A DNA stretch of 64,000 bases from Lelliottia sp. WAP21 (GCF_020532665.2 NZ_JAIWPG020000002.1:186001-250000); one strand, 5' to 3'; counted from the stretch's first letter, positions 1 to 9,554 are shown. Notes: a model not told the origin generated them from the letters alone. Translations and numbers: made by a program.

Positions 1-1122
1 CTCATGGATATTTCTTCTGAAATGATCCACTGCTTACTGCCGTTATTTATGGCAACTGCACTGGGAACGCCCGTTGTCATCATCGGGCTCATTGAAGGGC
101 TGGCTGAGGCGACGGCCTTAAGCGTGAAAGTTTTTTCGGGCGTGATCAGTGATTACATCGGTAAGCGCAAAGGACTTGCGGTATTGGGTTATGGCCTTGG
201 AGCGATAAGCAAGCCACTGTTTGCGCTGGCTTCCACCTCCGGCATGATCTTCAGTGCGCGGATGATCGATCGTGTGGGAAAAGGAATACGTGGTGCACCA
301 CGTGACGCCCTGGTCGCCGACGTTACGCCCCCTGAGATTAGAGGTGCGGCTTACGGTCTTCGCCAGACGCTGGATACTATGGGCGCCTTTCTGGGACCGC
401 TGCTCGCGGTCGGGCTAATGTTGCTGTGGAGCAATGATTTCCGCGCCGTTTACTGGGTGGCAGTAGTGCCTGCGTTTCTCGCCGTGGCGCTCCTTTTCTT
501 TGGCTTGCGCGAACCCCGGACACCTGTGGTCACCGTCAGGACGAACCCAATAAAAAAAGAGAATCTCAAAAGACTGGGGGCTGACTGCTGGTGGGTTATC
601 GCGCTCGGTGGCGTGTTTACGCTTGCCAGATTCAGTGAGGCTTTTCTCGTGCTGAGAGCACAGGAGGTGAACATTTCGCTTGCCCTCATTCCACTGGTAA
701 TGGTGGCGATGAACGTTGTCTACTCACTCACCGCCTATCCTTTTGGTCGGCTATCCGACAGTATCAGCCACCGGCGACTGCTCCAGATTGGGTTACTCCT
801 GCTTATTGCCGCCGATCTCGTCCTTGCCCTCAGCAATAGCTGGCAGGGCATTATCCTGGGCGTGGCCTTATGGGGGCTGCACATGGGCATGACCCAAGGA
901 TTGCTCAATGCCATGATAGCCCGCACCGCTCCGTCAGACCTGCGTGGAACAGCGTTTGGCTTTTTCAGCCTGCTGAGCGGGGCCGGGGTATTAATAGCCA
1001 GCATTGGCGCGGGTCTGCTCTGGGATATCTGGGGTTCAGCGTCGACGTTCTTCGCGGGCGCGTGTCTCTGTGTGCTAACACTGATACTCACCCGCTTTAC
1101 CCCTGAGAAGGCATCAGCATAA
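1..1122 (+). CDS. MFS transporter, 5' end cut by window edge
   Basis: Major facilitator superfamily permease of the inner membrane, substrate unknown. The reading frame is already open at base 1 (CTC, Leu), and the first Met visible is followed by DISSEM. Family members normally carry about 20-30 residues before that point, so the true start lies outside the window. Ten or more hydrophobic segments are visible. The MFS loop signature after helix 2 appears as SDYIGKRKG (about residue 49) and its second-half copy as GRLSDSISHRR (about residue 248). The sequence ends within 10 bases of a convergent unknown gene. MFS membership is clear. Drug or metabolite specificity cannot be read from the sequence. 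Confidence 0.85.
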   Translation, partial: LMDISSEMIHCLLPLFMATALGTPVVIIGLIEGLAEATALSVKVFSGVISDYIGKRKGLAVLGYGLGAISKPLFALASTSGMIFSARMIDRVGKGIRGAPRDALVADVTPPEIRGAAYGLRQTLDTMGAFLGPLLAVGLMLLWSNDFRAVYWVAVVPAFLAVALLFFGLREPRTPVVTVRTNPIKKENLKRLGADCWWVIALGGVFTLARFSEAFLVLRAQEVNISLALIPLVMVAMNVVYSLTAYPFGRLSDSISHRRLLQIGLLLLIAADLVLALSNSWQGIILGVALWGLHMGMTQGLLNAMIARTAPSDLRGTAFGFFSLLSGAGVLIASIGAGLLWDIWGSASTFFAGACLCVLTLILTRFTPEKASA

Positions 1123-1129
1123 ATCAGGT

Positions 1130-1900
1130 TCATTCGATTTTATCCGGCCGCTCCTCCATGGGGAGCGCGCTGGCGCTGGCGGGATCGAAGAGGGAGAGGC
1201 TCTCGATTTGATCCAGCATAATCACCTTTCTGAAGGCCATGGCGCTTTTGGGCTCTGAATCCAGCGTGATGTCATGGTCGGCATACCACTTACTGTAATT
1301 ATGCTCAATGCAGAGATTCATTGTTTCCCCGTCGCGGTAGCCGCTCAGCATCGGAATGAGCACAATATTGGCCGTCTTTTCATATTCCAGGGTCGCGGTA
1401 TGGATCATTCCAATATAGATTCGTCTCGACTTCAGCGTCACCAGCGCCAGCTCGCCTTCTTCCATACATTGATAGAGCAATTGTTCGATACCGTTCGCTC
1501 GTGCCAGACGCTTATACAGCTTTTTCCTGCCCTCGCCGTCAAGCCTCGCGCTGCCAGCCCAGTTCGAACGATAGAGGCAAAACAAGATGGCGAAGGCCAG
1601 CATCACCACAACCGGCGCCTGGATGCCGAGAAAGCTCCAGTTCATAAAATCAATTTGCCAGTTCGCGGCCGGCTGCGGCACCACGTGCAAACTGTTAACT
1701 GTCACAGAAAAGGCAAGGAGCAATAACCAGATCAGTCCGGTTGCGATGACGCCCTGTAAAACAAAAATACAGCCATACAGCGCTACAAGAAAATAGACAT
1801 CCCAGCCGAAAGAGCGTTTGATTTTAAAGCGGGTGGAAAGGTCGCGGCTGGTATACCAGTATCCGCATACCATTAACACCATGAATATTGCTGTACCCAT
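1130..1900 (-). CDS. uncharacterised membrane protein, 256 aa
   Basis: I do not recognise this family. The protein starts with a hydrophobic helix (residues 1-14), has two more membrane segments around 34-65 and 92-110, then a soluble C-terminal half of about 140 residues rich in beta-type sequence and ending acidic. The membrane topology suggests an inner-membrane anchor with a cytoplasmic or periplasmic sensor or adaptor domain. It lies directly downstream of a 65-residue unknown gene (one base between them), so the two are very probably co-transcribed and possibly functional partners. Its 3' end converges on the MFS gene. Confidence 0.6.
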   Translation of the reverse strand: MGTAIFMVLMVCGYWYTSRDLSTRFKIKRSFGWDVYFLVALYGCIFVLQGVIATGLIWLLLLAFSVTVNSLHVVPQPAANWQIDFMNWSFLGIQAPVVVMLAFAILFCLYRSNWAGSARLDGEGRKKLYKRLARANGIEQLLYQCMEEGELALVTLKSRRIYIGMIHTATLEYEKTANIVLIPMLSGYRDGETMNLCIEHNYSKWYADHDITLDSEPKSAMAFRKVIMLDQIESLSLFDPASASALPMEERPDKIE

Positions 1901-1901
1901 T

Positions 1902-2099
1902 TTAAGCCCTCTTCAGCGCGTTCACATGGCGATGGAAATCCTCTTGCACCTCCCGGCTTTTAAAATTAACGGAAGCATTGCCGTCCTGATCAATAAGAAT
2001 ACGGTCGCCATCTTCCAGCGCTTCGATAATTTCCTGGTGGCTCATGACCTGCAGCAACGACTCCGGGCTTGAGAAAATCGACATCAATAAACGGCTCAC
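1902..2099 (-). CDS. small uncharacterised protein, 65 aa
   Basis: A longer frame runs upstream to 2303, but the upstream part looks non-coding. I choose the GTG at 2099 because GAGGA lies eight bases before it. An ATG at 2084 (60 aa, starting MSIFSSPES) is the alternative. The predicted product is soluble, acidic in the middle (EALEDGDRILIDQDGN) and ends in a helix. No family recognised. It is separated by one base from the downstream membrane-protein gene, so the pair forms a small operon. The 297 bases between its start and the cold-shock gene at 2397 hold the divergent promoters and no other gene I can support. Confidence 0.5.
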   Translation of the reverse strand: MSRLLMSIFSSPESLLQVMSHQEIIEALEDGDRILIDQDGNASVNFKSREVQEDFHRHVNALKRA

Positions 2100-2396
2100 G
2101 ACTACTATCCTCACAAAGCAAAAGAGAAAAGCATGGCAGAGGAAGGCACGTGTTGCCTTAAGGTAAAACTGAAAGTCCTGGATTGACGGTCTTTGGCAAA
2201 GGCTGTGTCTCGCTGACATCACCCGTCCCGACAGGGATTTAACGCCATCGGGCGGCCCATACACTTGCCATTCCCGCGCAGGGCGGTAAATTATTGTCCA
2301 CACTTAAGCCAAAGGCATAGTCGGCGCAGGCATTGTGCTTTACACTGCGCGCTGCAAAAATTAAGTCATTGAACGAAGAGATGGGCGGTAACAGCG

Positions 2397-2867
2397 ATGA
2401 ACGGAACAATCACAACCTGGTTTGAAGACAAAGGCTTTGGATTTATCAAAGATGAAAACGGTGACAACCGCTATTTTCATGTGATTAAGGTCGCCAACCC
2501 AGATCTGATCAAAAAAGATGCGGCGGTGACCTTTGAACCCACCACCAACAATAAAGGCCTGTCCGCGTATGCGGTGAAAGTAGTGCCGGAAAGCAAATAT
2601 ATCTATATTGCCGGCGAGCGTTTGAAGCTGACCTCTATTAAGTCTTTCGTGGTGTTTAGTGAAGAAGTGCCTGTCGAAACCCGGATTGATAAAGAGAACG
2701 CGGTGCTGTCGGTTGGCATGCTGATGAACAGCATTAGCCCGAAAGCGAAATCGGGTGAAATGCGTACCGTGAAAAAGCTGGCGATCACCACTTTCCAGGG
2801 CAAGACGCTGATTTTCTCGGAAGACGAGATCGATGTGGACGCAACGGCAAAAATGCTGAAGGTCTGA
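2397..2867 (+). CDS. cold-shock-domain protein with extra C-terminal domain
   Basis: The first 65 residues form a cold-shock (OB-fold) nucleic-acid-binding domain. The RNP1 motif KGFGFI is at residues 12-17 and a degenerate RNP2 (RYFHV) at 25-29. A domain of about 90 residues that I do not recognise follows. At 156 aa the protein is more than twice the length of CspA-type proteins (about 70 aa), so it is not a classical Csp. RNA or single-stranded DNA binding is the likely activity, inferred from the N-terminal domain only. The gene is monocistronic, and a G+C-rich hairpin lies just after its stop codon. Confidence 0.7.
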   Translation: MNGTITTWFEDKGFGFIKDENGDNRYFHVIKVANPDLIKKDAAVTFEPTTNNKGLSAYAVKVVPESKYIYIAGERLKLTSIKSFVVFSEEVPVETRIDKENAVLSVGMLMNSISPKAKSGEMRTVKKLAITTFQGKTLIFSEDEIDVDATAKMLKV

Positions 2868-2877
2868 TGATCTCACC

Positions 2878-2901
2878 GGCCCTTCTTCGCGGAGGAGGGC
2901 C
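2878..2901 (+). terminator. hairpin after cold-shock-domain gene
   Basis: GGCCCT pairs with AGGGCC across a 12-base middle that can extend the stem through G-U pairs. It sits 10 bases after the stop codon of the cold-shock-domain gene. There is no good T-run behind it, so termination efficiency is uncertain. Confidence 0.35.
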
Positions 2902-3028
2902 TTGCGCCAGACCTGCCCCCTTTGACCTTCTCTCAGACAATTTACCCCCCCCTCAGCGTTTCTTGCACCTTTGCGTCCTCGTTTTAACCTGCTATAACAA
3001 AATTCTTGTCTTTCAGGGAGTCATCGCC

Positions 3029-3724
3029 GTGCCCGAACTGAATCAACATGGTCAAACCGTAAACGACATTGTCCCGGGCTGGAAGGGCGCTCGCGTCTTA
3101 AGCCGAACGCCGCTCAGCGGGCGCGTTTGTCGGCTTGAGCCGCTGGAGGCTGCCCGCCACGCAGCCGATCTGTTTGAAGCCTATGCGCAGGGCGATGATA
3201 GCGACTGGACCTGGCTTGCCAGCACTCAGCCCGAAAGCATTGAGGCCACGGCGCACTGGTTGCTGGGTAAAGTGATGGACGATGCGCTGGTACCCTATGC
3301 GGTCATTGACCTTCGCACCGGGCGTGCGGTAGGGCTCATGAGCTATATGGCTATCGATCGGCAACAGGGGACCGCTGAAATTGGACATGTCACCTGGTCG
3401 CGGCGAATGAAGCAAACCGCCATGGGAACGGAGAGCGTCTGGCTCCTGCTGAAAAACGCGTTTGAACATGATTACCGCAGACTGGAGTGGCGTTGTGACT
3501 CGATGAATGTAGCCTCACGACGCGCGGCGGAGCGGCTGGGCTTTGTCTGGGAAGGGCGGCTGCGTAATAAACTGGTGCGCAAAGCGCGCAATCGTGACAG
3601 CGATATCCTGTCCATCATCGAAAGCGAATGGCCCGAGCGTGATGCCGAGTTGCAGGCATGGCTCGCGCCGGATAATTTTGACGCGCAAGGACAGCAAATC
3701 CGCCGGTTAGCGGCCTTCCGCTGA
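3029..3724 (+). CDS. GNAT family N-acetyltransferase (RimJ/RimL type)
   Basis: Predicted acetyl-CoA-dependent N-acetyltransferase of 231 aa, cytoplasmic. The frame stays open further upstream, but GTG at 3029 is preceded at good distance by AGGGAG and begins the part that looks like protein. The GNAT core runs from about residue 25 to 190. It includes the strand GTAEIGHVTWSRRM followed by the helix region with Gly-Thr-Glu (acetyl-CoA pyrophosphate loop), and the late motif SRRAAERLGFVWEGRLRN that is typical of RimJ/RimL-like enzymes acting on protein N-termini or small amines. The target is unknown. The gene converges on the anti-sigma gene with only 10 bases between stops. Confidence 0.8.
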   Translation: MPELNQHGQTVNDIVPGWKGARVLSRTPLSGRVCRLEPLEAARHAADLFEAYAQGDDSDWTWLASTQPESIEATAHWLLGKVMDDALVPYAVIDLRTGRAVGLMSYMAIDRQQGTAEIGHVTWSRRMKQTAMGTESVWLLLKNAFEHDYRRLEWRCDSMNVASRRAAERLGFVWEGRLRNKLVRKARNRDSDILSIIESEWPERDAELQAWLAPDNFDAQGQQIRRLAAFR

Positions 3725-3734
3725 AAGCCGAACG

Positions 3735-4379
3735 CTAAATCTTACCGCTATATAAAACCGGCCCCGTCGGCTGGCCCGTCGGCGAACCGCCCTGAGGCTC
3801 AAGGCTGATGGCGATCACCGCGTCTTCGGCAAGGGGCTCGTTTTTCAGAACAACACGCGTGGGTGAGCGATTATCCACCAGGCCCAGCGAAACCGGCGCC
3901 TGCCCGCGCGGAATCAACCAAAGCTGAAAGCTTTTTTGCGCGGCCAGCGCCGTCGGACGTAGCGGAGTGATGCTTAGCTGCTGGCGCCGCGAGTCGGCAT
4001 TGACCACCCATTGACCCTGCTGTTGCGTATCATTAAGCACCACCAGAGGCGACATCTCTGGCCCACGCGTTGAAACCCAGGTGAGCGTGACGGCAGCCAG
4101 ACCCGCCGCCACCGCCCAGCCGAGCCAGCTTCGCGCACGCGGCACAGAGGCGGGTGAAGGCAGGTCGAGGACGATTTTTTTCCAGACCTGCTCGGGTGGC
4201 GTGACTGGCGCAAGGTGGCTGTCCAGCGTGCTCAGGGCCGTTTGCCAGCGCGCAACACGTGCAGCGAGATCCGGCTCCTGTCGCACTCTTTTCTGAAATC
4301 GCAGCCGTGCCTGGCCTCTGAGCGTACCCAGGGCATATTCTGCCGCCAGGGCATCATCGCGCGTGTCGTGATCGTTCAT
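3735..4379 (-). CDS. RskA-type anti-sigma factor
   Basis: Single-pass inner-membrane anti-sigma factor of 214 aa that should bind the ECF sigma factor encoded just upstream. Residues 1-75 form the cytoplasmic sigma-binding domain (EYALGTLRGQARLRF near the start, typical of the RskA family). A membrane helix lies at about 84-102, and about 110 periplasmic residues follow with the RskA C-terminal domain. The start is the ATG at 4379, which overlaps the sigma gene's stop as ATGA and implies translational coupling. A further upstream ATG would add four residues. Release by regulated proteolysis is known for RskA in mycobacteria. The signal here is unknown. Confidence 0.85.
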   Translation of the reverse strand: MNDHDTRDDALAAEYALGTLRGQARLRFQKRVRQEPDLAARVARWQTALSTLDSHLAPVTPPEQVWKKIVLDLPSPASVPRARSWLGWAVAAGLAAVTLTWVSTRGPEMSPLVVLNDTQQQGQWVVNADSRRQQLSITPLRPTALAAQKSFQLWLIPRGQAPVSLGLVDNRSPTRVVLKNEPLAEDAVIAISLEPQGGSPTGQPTGPVLYSGKI

Positions 4380-4930
4380 AGGCCAATACATTCCCGTAGA
4401 TGGTCCATCGCCCGGCGGATCCAGCTTTTCACCGATCCGACCGGCTGTTTAAGCCAGTCAGCGATATCACTGTGGGACATACCCTGATAATAGGCGAGGG
4501 CAATACTCTGGCGCTGATCGTTGCTCAGGTGGGCAAGACAGTGCCGCAAGCGTTCCGCCTGATCGTGATCGTGCCAGTTGTTCTGTTCGTCATGTTCCTG
4601 AACGAGAAGCTCATCGACATACTCCTCTTCATGGCGGGCGTTGCGTACCTGACCGCTGCGCAGCCAGTCGATGCAACGGTTACGCACAATGTGCGTCAGC
4701 CAGGTCATGGGCGAACTGAGGGTCGCGTTGTAGGTATCCGCTTTGCTCCAGACCGTGATAAAACAGTCATGCAGCACCTCTTCGGCCCAGTGATGCTGAC
4801 GCAACATGCGCAGCGCCACGGCAAACAGATGCGGTGATGTCAGACGGTACAGTTGTTCAAATGCGCGGCGATCGCCTTTTGCGACCGCCTGCATTAACGA
4901 GACCTGCTGTTCTGTCAGCGCATTATCCAT
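4376..4930 (-). CDS. ECF RNA polymerase sigma factor, SigK-like
   Basis: Alternative sigma factor of 184 aa with only regions 2 and 4, as in ECF sigma factors. Region 2 spans about 22-90 (AFEQLYRLTSPHLFAVAL, then the WAEEVLHDCFITVW core-binding stretch). Region 4 spans about 132-180 with a helix-turn-helix (MSHSDIADWLKQPVGSVKSWI). It is the middle gene of a fasciclin - sigma - anti-sigma operon and overlaps the anti-sigma gene by four bases. The combination resembles mycobacterial sigK-rskA with fasciclin targets (MPT70/MPT83). It should recognise the promoter in front of the fasciclin gene and so regulate itself (inference). Confidence 0.88.
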   Translation of the reverse strand: MDNALTEQQVSLMQAVAKGDRRAFEQLYRLTSPHLFAVALRMLRQHHWAEEVLHDCFITVWSKADTYNATLSSPMTWLTHIVRNRCIDWLRSGQVRNARHEEEYVDELLVQEHDEQNNWHDHDQAERLRHCLAHLSNDQRQSIALAYYQGMSHSDIADWLKQPVGSVKSWIRRAMDHLRECIGL

Positions 4931-4973
4931 GAGAGTCCTGAAAGCCGTTGAGCGACTTTCGAAGTATAGACAA

Positions 4974-5540
4974 TTACTTAGGCATCAGAACGGTATCGAT
5001 AACATCGATGACGCCATTTTTCTGCTGGACGTCATAGGTGCTGATATTCGCCACGTTGCCTTTTCCATCTTTCAGCTGAATGTTGTGTGGACCATTGCTC
5101 ATTATCCACAGCGGCTGACCGTTAACCGTTTTCAGCTCTGCATGGCCGCCGCCCTGTTTGATTTTCGCCTCCAGCGCTTTCATGTCATATTTCCCGGCAA
5201 CCACGTGATAAGTCAAAATGCTGGTGAGCGTGGCTTTATTTTCCGGCTTGACCAGATTGTCTACAGTACCGGCGGGAAGCTTCGCAAAGGCGGCATCTGT
5301 TGGCGCAAATACGGTAAACGGCCCTTTGCCCTGCAGCGTATCCACCAGACCGGCCGCTTTCACTGCGGCAACCAGTGTGGTGTGGTCTTTCGAATTCAGG
5401 GCATTTTCAACGATATTTTTACTCGGGAACATTTCTGCACCCCCTACCATCACCGTACCGGAATTCATGGCGGAGAAGGCGCCTGCGGTGAAGAGTAAAG
5501 CGCTGGATACGAGTGCAACAGAGATTAACTTTTTCATCAT
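4974..5540 (-). CDS. secreted fasciclin (FAS1) domain protein
   Basis: Exported protein of 188 aa. It has a typical signal peptide with Lys-Lys, a hydrophobic core and a cleavage site near residue 24 (AFSA), then one FAS1 domain over about 40-187. The H1 box (GPFTVFAPTDAAFAKLP, about 94-110) and the H2-like end (NGVIDVIDTVLMP) are both present. It is probably periplasmic, since no membrane anchor or lipobox is seen. FAS1 proteins often mediate adhesion, but the role in enterobacteria is not established. It is the first gene of the operon with the ECF sigma and anti-sigma genes and may be their main output. SD sequence GAGG precedes the ATG. Confidence 0.88.
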   Translation of the reverse strand: MMKKLISVALVSSALLFTAGAFSAMNSGTVMVGGAEMFPSKNIVENALNSKDHTTLVAAVKAAGLVDTLQGKGPFTVFAPTDAAFAKLPAGTVDNLVKPENKATLTSILTYHVVAGKYDMKALEAKIKQGGGHAELKTVNGQPLWIMSNGPHNIQLKDGKGNVANISTYDVQQKNGVIDVIDTVLMPK

Positions 5541-5582
5541 ACATCCTCGGAGTAGGGAGCGAAGGAGTTGCTCACATACTCA

Positions 5583-5611
5583 CATACGAGAACGGTGTGG
5601 AAACTGGATGC
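5583..5611 (-). promoter_or_regulatory. candidate ECF-sigma promoter of fasciclin operon
   Basis: Read on the minus strand, GCATCC (-35-like) is followed after exactly 17 bases by CGTATG (-10-like), about 43 bases before the fasciclin start codon. The form fits ECF promoters and resembles the mycobacterial SigK -35 element CCATCC. No good sigma-70 hexamer pair is obvious in the same stretch. Positive autoregulation is inferred, not shown. Confidence 0.45.
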
Positions 5612-5634
5612 AGAAAAAGGAAAATAAATTGTTC

Positions 5635-5658
5635 ATCTCTCCCCGGGCGGGGAGAGAT
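5635..5658. terminator. perfect hairpin between betA and fasciclin gene
   Basis: ATCTCTCCCC pairs perfectly with GGGGAGAGAT around a GGGC loop. It lies 18 bases after the betA stop (betA reads on the minus strand) and upstream of the fasciclin promoter. The GGGGAGAG stem resembles the palindromic element family found elsewhere in this window, so it may be a minimal relative used as terminator. Confidence 0.5.
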
Positions 5659-5675
5659 TGAGTGAGTGACGGGTA

Positions 5676-7340
5676 TTACCGGCGGACCGGCGCGCCGTTG
5701 GCGACGTAATAGTCCGCCGTGCTTTTCGCCAGCGGCGTGCGTCCGCGAATGGCGTCGGCGATCTTTTCGCCAATCATGATGGTGGTGGCGTTCAGGTTGC
5801 CGGTTATGATCAGCGGCATAATCGATGCATCGACCACGCGCAGACCTTCCAGCCCATGAACACGGCCTTCGCCATCGACAACCGCCATCTCGTCCGTTCC
5901 CATTTTACAGGTCCCGCACGGGTGGAAAGCGGTTTCGGCGTGGTTACGCACAAACTCGTCCAGCTGTTCGTCGGTCTGGCATTCAATGCCAGGGCTAATT
6001 TCACGGCCACGGTATTTATCCAGCGCCGGCTGATGCATGATTTCGCGGGTGATGCGGATCGCATCGCGAAACTCCTGCCAGTCCTGTTCGTGGGACATAT
6101 AGTTGAACAGAATCGCCGGATGCTGATGCGGATCGCGAGATTTAATGCGCACATGCCCCCGGCTTGGGGATCGCATAGAACCCACGTGGCACTGGAAGCC
6201 GTGCTCTTTAACCGCGTTCGAGCCGTTGTAGTTAATGGCAACCGGCAGGAAGTGGTATTGAATATTCGGCCATTCAAACTCTTCGCGGCTGCGGATAAAC
6301 CCGCCCGCTTCGAAGTGGTTGCTGGCCCCCACGCCGGTACCGCCAAACAGCCACTCTGCGCCAATCTTCGGCTGGTTCCACCACTGCAGGGCAGGGTAGA
6401 GAGAGACTGGCTCTTTACACTCGTACTGCAGGTACATCTCCAGATGATCCTGCAGGTTTTCCCCGACGCCTGGCAGATCGTGCACCAGCGGGATATCAAA
6501 CTGCTTCAGCAGTTCCGCGTTACCCACGCCGGAGCGCTGCAGGATCTGCGGAGAGGCAATCGCCCCGGCGCACAGCAGCACCTCTTTGTTGGCCGTCGCT
6601 TTTGACGGAATCGTGCTCTCGCCTTCCAGCCACTCGACGCCTGTCGCACGTTTGCCGTCAAAAATAATATGATCGGTCATGGCATGGGTGCGAATGGTCA
6701 GGTTCGGGCGTGATTTCGCCTGATCCAGATAGCCGCGCGCCGTGCTGGAACGGCGGCCCTGTGGCGTGACGGTACGGTCCATCGGGCCGAAACCTTCCTG
6801 CTGATAGCCGTTAAGATCCTCGGTGCGTGGGTAGCCCGCCTGCACACCCGCTTCAACCATCGCTTCAAACAGCGGATTGACCCCAGGTTTAGAGGTGGTT
6901 ACGCTCACCGGACCGTCGCCGCCGTGCCAGTCGTTTGGCCCGACGTCGCGTGTTTCTGACTTGCGGTAATAGGGCAGACAGTTGAGATAGCTCCAGTGTT
7001 CCAGACCCGGCGTTTTTGCCCAGTTGTCCAGATCCATGGCGTTGCCGCGGATATAGCACATCCCGTTGATCAGCGATGAGCCGCCCAGCCCCTTACCGCG
7101 ACCGCACTCCATGCGGCGGTTGTTCATATAAGGTTCCGGCTCGGTCTCATAGGCCCAGTTATATCGCTTACCCTGCAAGGGAAACGCCAGCGCGGCGGGC
7201 ATCTGTGTGCGGAAATCAAACCGGTAATCCGGGCCGCCCGCTTCAAGCAGCAGAACGGTGGTAGTGGGATCTTCCGTCAGTCGGGTCGCCAGAACGTTGC
7301 CGGCAGAGCCGGCACCAATAATGATGTAGTCAAATTGCAA
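5676..7340 (-). CDS. betA: choline dehydrogenase BetA
   Basis: FAD-dependent GMC oxidoreductase of 554 aa that oxidises choline to betaine aldehyde, the first step of glycine betaine synthesis in osmoprotection. The FAD-binding motif [16 protein letters not shown] is at the N-terminus, and the GMC signature region ([16 protein letters not shown]) is near residue 80-95. I take TTG at 7340 as the start: a GGGAGG ribosome site precedes it and the product then begins like E. coli BetA (QFDYIIIG). A longer frame to 7385 would add residues unlike the family. It follows betB after 13 bases and is last in betIBA. Confidence 0.95.
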   Translation of the reverse strand: MQFDYIIIGAGSAGNVLATRLTEDPTTTVLLLEAGGPDYRFDFRTQMPAALAFPLQGKRYNWAYETEPEPYMNNRRMECGRGKGLGGSSLINGMCYIRGNAMDLDNWAKTPGLEHWSYLNCLPYYRKSETRDVGPNDWHGGDGPVSVTTSKPGVNPLFEAMVEAGVQAGYPRTEDLNGYQQEGFGPMDRTVTPQGRRSSTARGYLDQAKSRPNLTIRTHAMTDHIIFDGKRATGVEWLEGESTIPSKATANKEVLLCAGAIASPQILQRSGVGNAELLKQFDIPLVHDLPGVGENLQDHLEMYLQYECKEPVSLYPALQWWNQPKIGAEWLFGGTGVGASNHFEAGGFIRSREEFEWPNIQYHFLPVAINYNGSNAVKEHGFQCHVGSMRSPSRGHVRIKSRDPHQHPAILFNYMSHEQDWQEFRDAIRITREIMHQPALDKYRGREISPGIECQTDEQLDEFVRNHAETAFHPCGTCKMGTDEMAVVDGEGRVHGLEGLRVVDASIMPLIITGNLNATTIMIGEKIADAIRGRTPLAKSTADYYVANGAPVRR

Positions 7341-7353
7341 ATAAACCTCCCGG

Positions 7354-8826
7354 TTAAAATATGGACTGGAATTTACCCATCTCAACCTGGATGGACTTCA
7401 CCTGGGTGTAGCTCTGGAGCGTCATGACGCCGTTCTCGCGGCCAATGCCGGAGTGTTTGTAGCCCCCAACCGGCATCTCTGCCGCGGATTCACCCCAGGT
7501 GTTGATCCAGCAGATACCGGCTTCAAGCTGGTGGATCGCGCTGTGGGCGCGGTTCAGGTCGGCAGTGACGATGCCCGCCGCCAGACCGTAATCGGTGTCG
7601 TTGGCGCGATGAATCGCTTCTTCATCGGTTTCGTACGTGAGGATTGACATCACCGGCCCGAAGATCTCTTCGCGCACGATGGTCATCTCATCGGTACAGT
7701 CGGTGAACACGGTCGGGGCCACCCACGCGCCGTTGTCAAAACCTTCGCCTTTCAGCACGTCGCCGCCACACAGCACGCGCGCGCCTTCTTCTTTGCCTTT
7801 GGCGATATAGCGCAGCACGTTGTCGCGGTGCGGGAAGCTGACCAGCGGGCCAAAGTTGGTGCTTTCATCGAACAGATCCCCCGCGCGAATACGAGCCACG
7901 CGCTCAACAATTTTCTGCTCAAAGTCGGCTTTGAATTTCGCCGGCACGAACACGCGGGTGCCGTTGGTGCACACCTGGCCGGAACTGAAGAAGTTGGCCA
8001 TCATGGCGATGTCCGCCGCTAGATCCAGGTCGGCATCGTCGAAAATAACCAGCGGGGATTTCCCACCCAGCTCCATCGTCACCTCTTTCAGGGACGAGGC
8101 CGCCGAATTGGCCATCACTTTTTTGCCGCTGGCAACGCCGCCGGTGAAGGAGACTTTGGCGATGCCCGGGTGCTCGGTCAGGAACTGGCCGGTTTCTGCG
8201 CCCACGCCCGGCAGAACGTTAAACACGCCGTCCGGCAGACCCGCTTCAGTGTAGATTTCGGCAAGCTTCAGGGCGGTGAGGGGTGTCACTTCGCTCGGCT
8301 TAAAGATCATCGCGTTACCTGCGGCCAGCGCTGGCGCGGATTTCCACAGGGCGATCTGGATCGGGTAGTTCCACGCGCCAATGCCCGCGACCACGCCCAG
8401 CGGTTCACGACGGGTATAAACAAACGAGGTGTCGCGCAGGGGGATCTGGCTGCCTTCCAGCGCCGGGATCAGCCCTGCGTAGTACTCCAGCACGTCCGCG
8501 CCAGTGACAATATCCACGGTGCGGGTTTCTGCGTACGCTTTGCCGGTGTCGAGGGTTTCCAGCTTCGCCAGCTCGTCGTTACGCTCGCGCAGAATGTCTA
8601 CCGCACGGCGCAGAATGCGCGAGCGCTCCATGGCGGTCATCGCCGCCCAGATTTTTTGCCCGCGCTGCGCGCTTTCTACGGCGCGATCGACATCCTCGCG
8701 CCCGGCGGCCTGAACGGTCGCCAGGACTTCACCGTTGGCCGGGTTGATGGTCTCGAAGGTGCGACCGCTGGTGGCGGAGGTATAACCACCATGGATATAA
8801 AGCTGCTGTTCTGCCATTCGGGACAT
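7354..8826 (-). CDS. betB: betaine aldehyde dehydrogenase BetB
   Basis: NAD(P)-dependent aldehyde dehydrogenase of 490 aa, the same length as E. coli BetB. It converts betaine aldehyde to glycine betaine. The catalytic Glu lies in TMELGGKSP (about residue 250), and the nucleophile Cys in [12 protein letters not shown] (about 284). The cofactor-binding stretch [14 protein letters not shown] is at about 147-160. The N-terminus [15 protein letters not shown] matches the family. It sits between betI and betA with 13-base gaps on each side, one transcription unit repressed by BetI. Confidence 0.96.
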   Translation of the reverse strand: MSRMAEQQLYIHGGYTSATSGRTFETINPANGEVLATVQAAGREDVDRAVESAQRGQKIWAAMTAMERSRILRRAVDILRERNDELAKLETLDTGKAYAETRTVDIVTGADVLEYYAGLIPALEGSQIPLRDTSFVYTRREPLGVVAGIGAWNYPIQIALWKSAPALAAGNAMIFKPSEVTPLTALKLAEIYTEAGLPDGVFNVLPGVGAETGQFLTEHPGIAKVSFTGGVASGKKVMANSAASSLKEVTMELGGKSPLVIFDDADLDLAADIAMMANFFSSGQVCTNGTRVFVPAKFKADFEQKIVERVARIRAGDLFDESTNFGPLVSFPHRDNVLRYIAKGKEEGARVLCGGDVLKGEGFDNGAWVAPTVFTDCTDEMTIVREEIFGPVMSILTYETDEEAIHRANDTDYGLAAGIVTADLNRAHSAIHQLEAGICWINTWGESAAEMPVGGYKHSGIGRENGVMTLQSYTQVKSIQVEMGKFQSIF

Positions 8827-8839
8827 AATTTCTCCTCGG

Positions 8840-9427
8840 TTAATCGGTCTGTAGATGCTGGCTGATGAAGTGGCTGGTCAACGACTGGGCCAGATTTTTA
8901 TCCAGTGGTTTGCCGCTTAATGCGGCACGAAGCCATAAACCGTCGATAAGGGCAGCCAGGCCATAGCCCGCTTCCTGTGCGGGTTGACGCGGCAGTTCAC
9001 GGGAAAATTCGCTGACCAGATTTGACAGCAAACGTCGACTGCTCACCTGCTGCAAACGGTAAAGCATGGGCTGATGCATACTGCTCGCCCAGAAGGCCAG
9101 CCAGGCTTTCATGGCGGCGCTGCTTACCTGGGTTTCATCAAAATTACCGGCAACAATGGCCTGTAAACGCTGCTCGGCGCTGCCGTCTGGCAGGGCGCGA
9201 AGACGGCTCAATACCGCATGACGAAGCTGGCTGGTAATGTCGCGCATGGTTGCTTCCAGCAAGCCATTTTTGTCCTTAAAGTAGTGGCTGATGATCCCGG
9301 TTGAGACGCCCGCCCGGCGGGCGATCTGCGCGATCGTCGCGTCATGCATTCCCACTTCATTTATTGCTTCCAGCGTGGCGTCAATCAATTGCCTGCGCCG
9401 GATTAGCTGCATCCCCAGTTTGGGCAT
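8840..9427 (-). CDS. betI: transcriptional repressor BetI
   Basis: TetR-family repressor of 195 aa controlling the bet genes in response to choline. The N-terminal helix-turn-helix region ([23 protein letters not shown]) occupies about residues 30-53, and a ligand-binding helical domain follows. First gene of betIBA, read divergently from betT across a 127-base region that carries the predicted operator. Length and start ([15 protein letters not shown]) agree with E. coli BetI. Confidence 0.95.
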   Translation of the reverse strand: MPKLGMQLIRRRQLIDATLEAINEVGMHDATIAQIARRAGVSTGIISHYFKDKNGLLEATMRDITSQLRHAVLSRLRALPDGSAEQRLQAIVAGNFDETQVSSAAMKAWLAFWASSMHQPMLYRLQQVSSRRLLSNLVSEFSRELPRQPAQEAGYGLAALIDGLWLRAALSGKPLDKNLAQSLTSHFISQHLQTD

Positions 9428-9474
9428 TTTGCCGCTCCATTCATCAGCGTTGGTTAACTATTAAAGCGGTTTTT

Positions 9475-9490
9475 GATTGGACGTTCAATA
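9475..9490. promoter_or_regulatory. BetI operator between betI and betT
   Basis: GATTGGACGTTCAATA is a near-perfect dyad (ATTG-GACGTT-CAAT) in the middle of the divergent betI/betT region. This matches the position and form of the BetI-binding site known from E. coli. Binding would repress both directions until choline is present. Confidence 0.7.
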
Positions 9491-9554
9491 TAAAATGTGT
9501 CTTAATTGTTGCGGATTTTGTTTTCAATAGTTACAAAAACAGTGGGGATACTGG

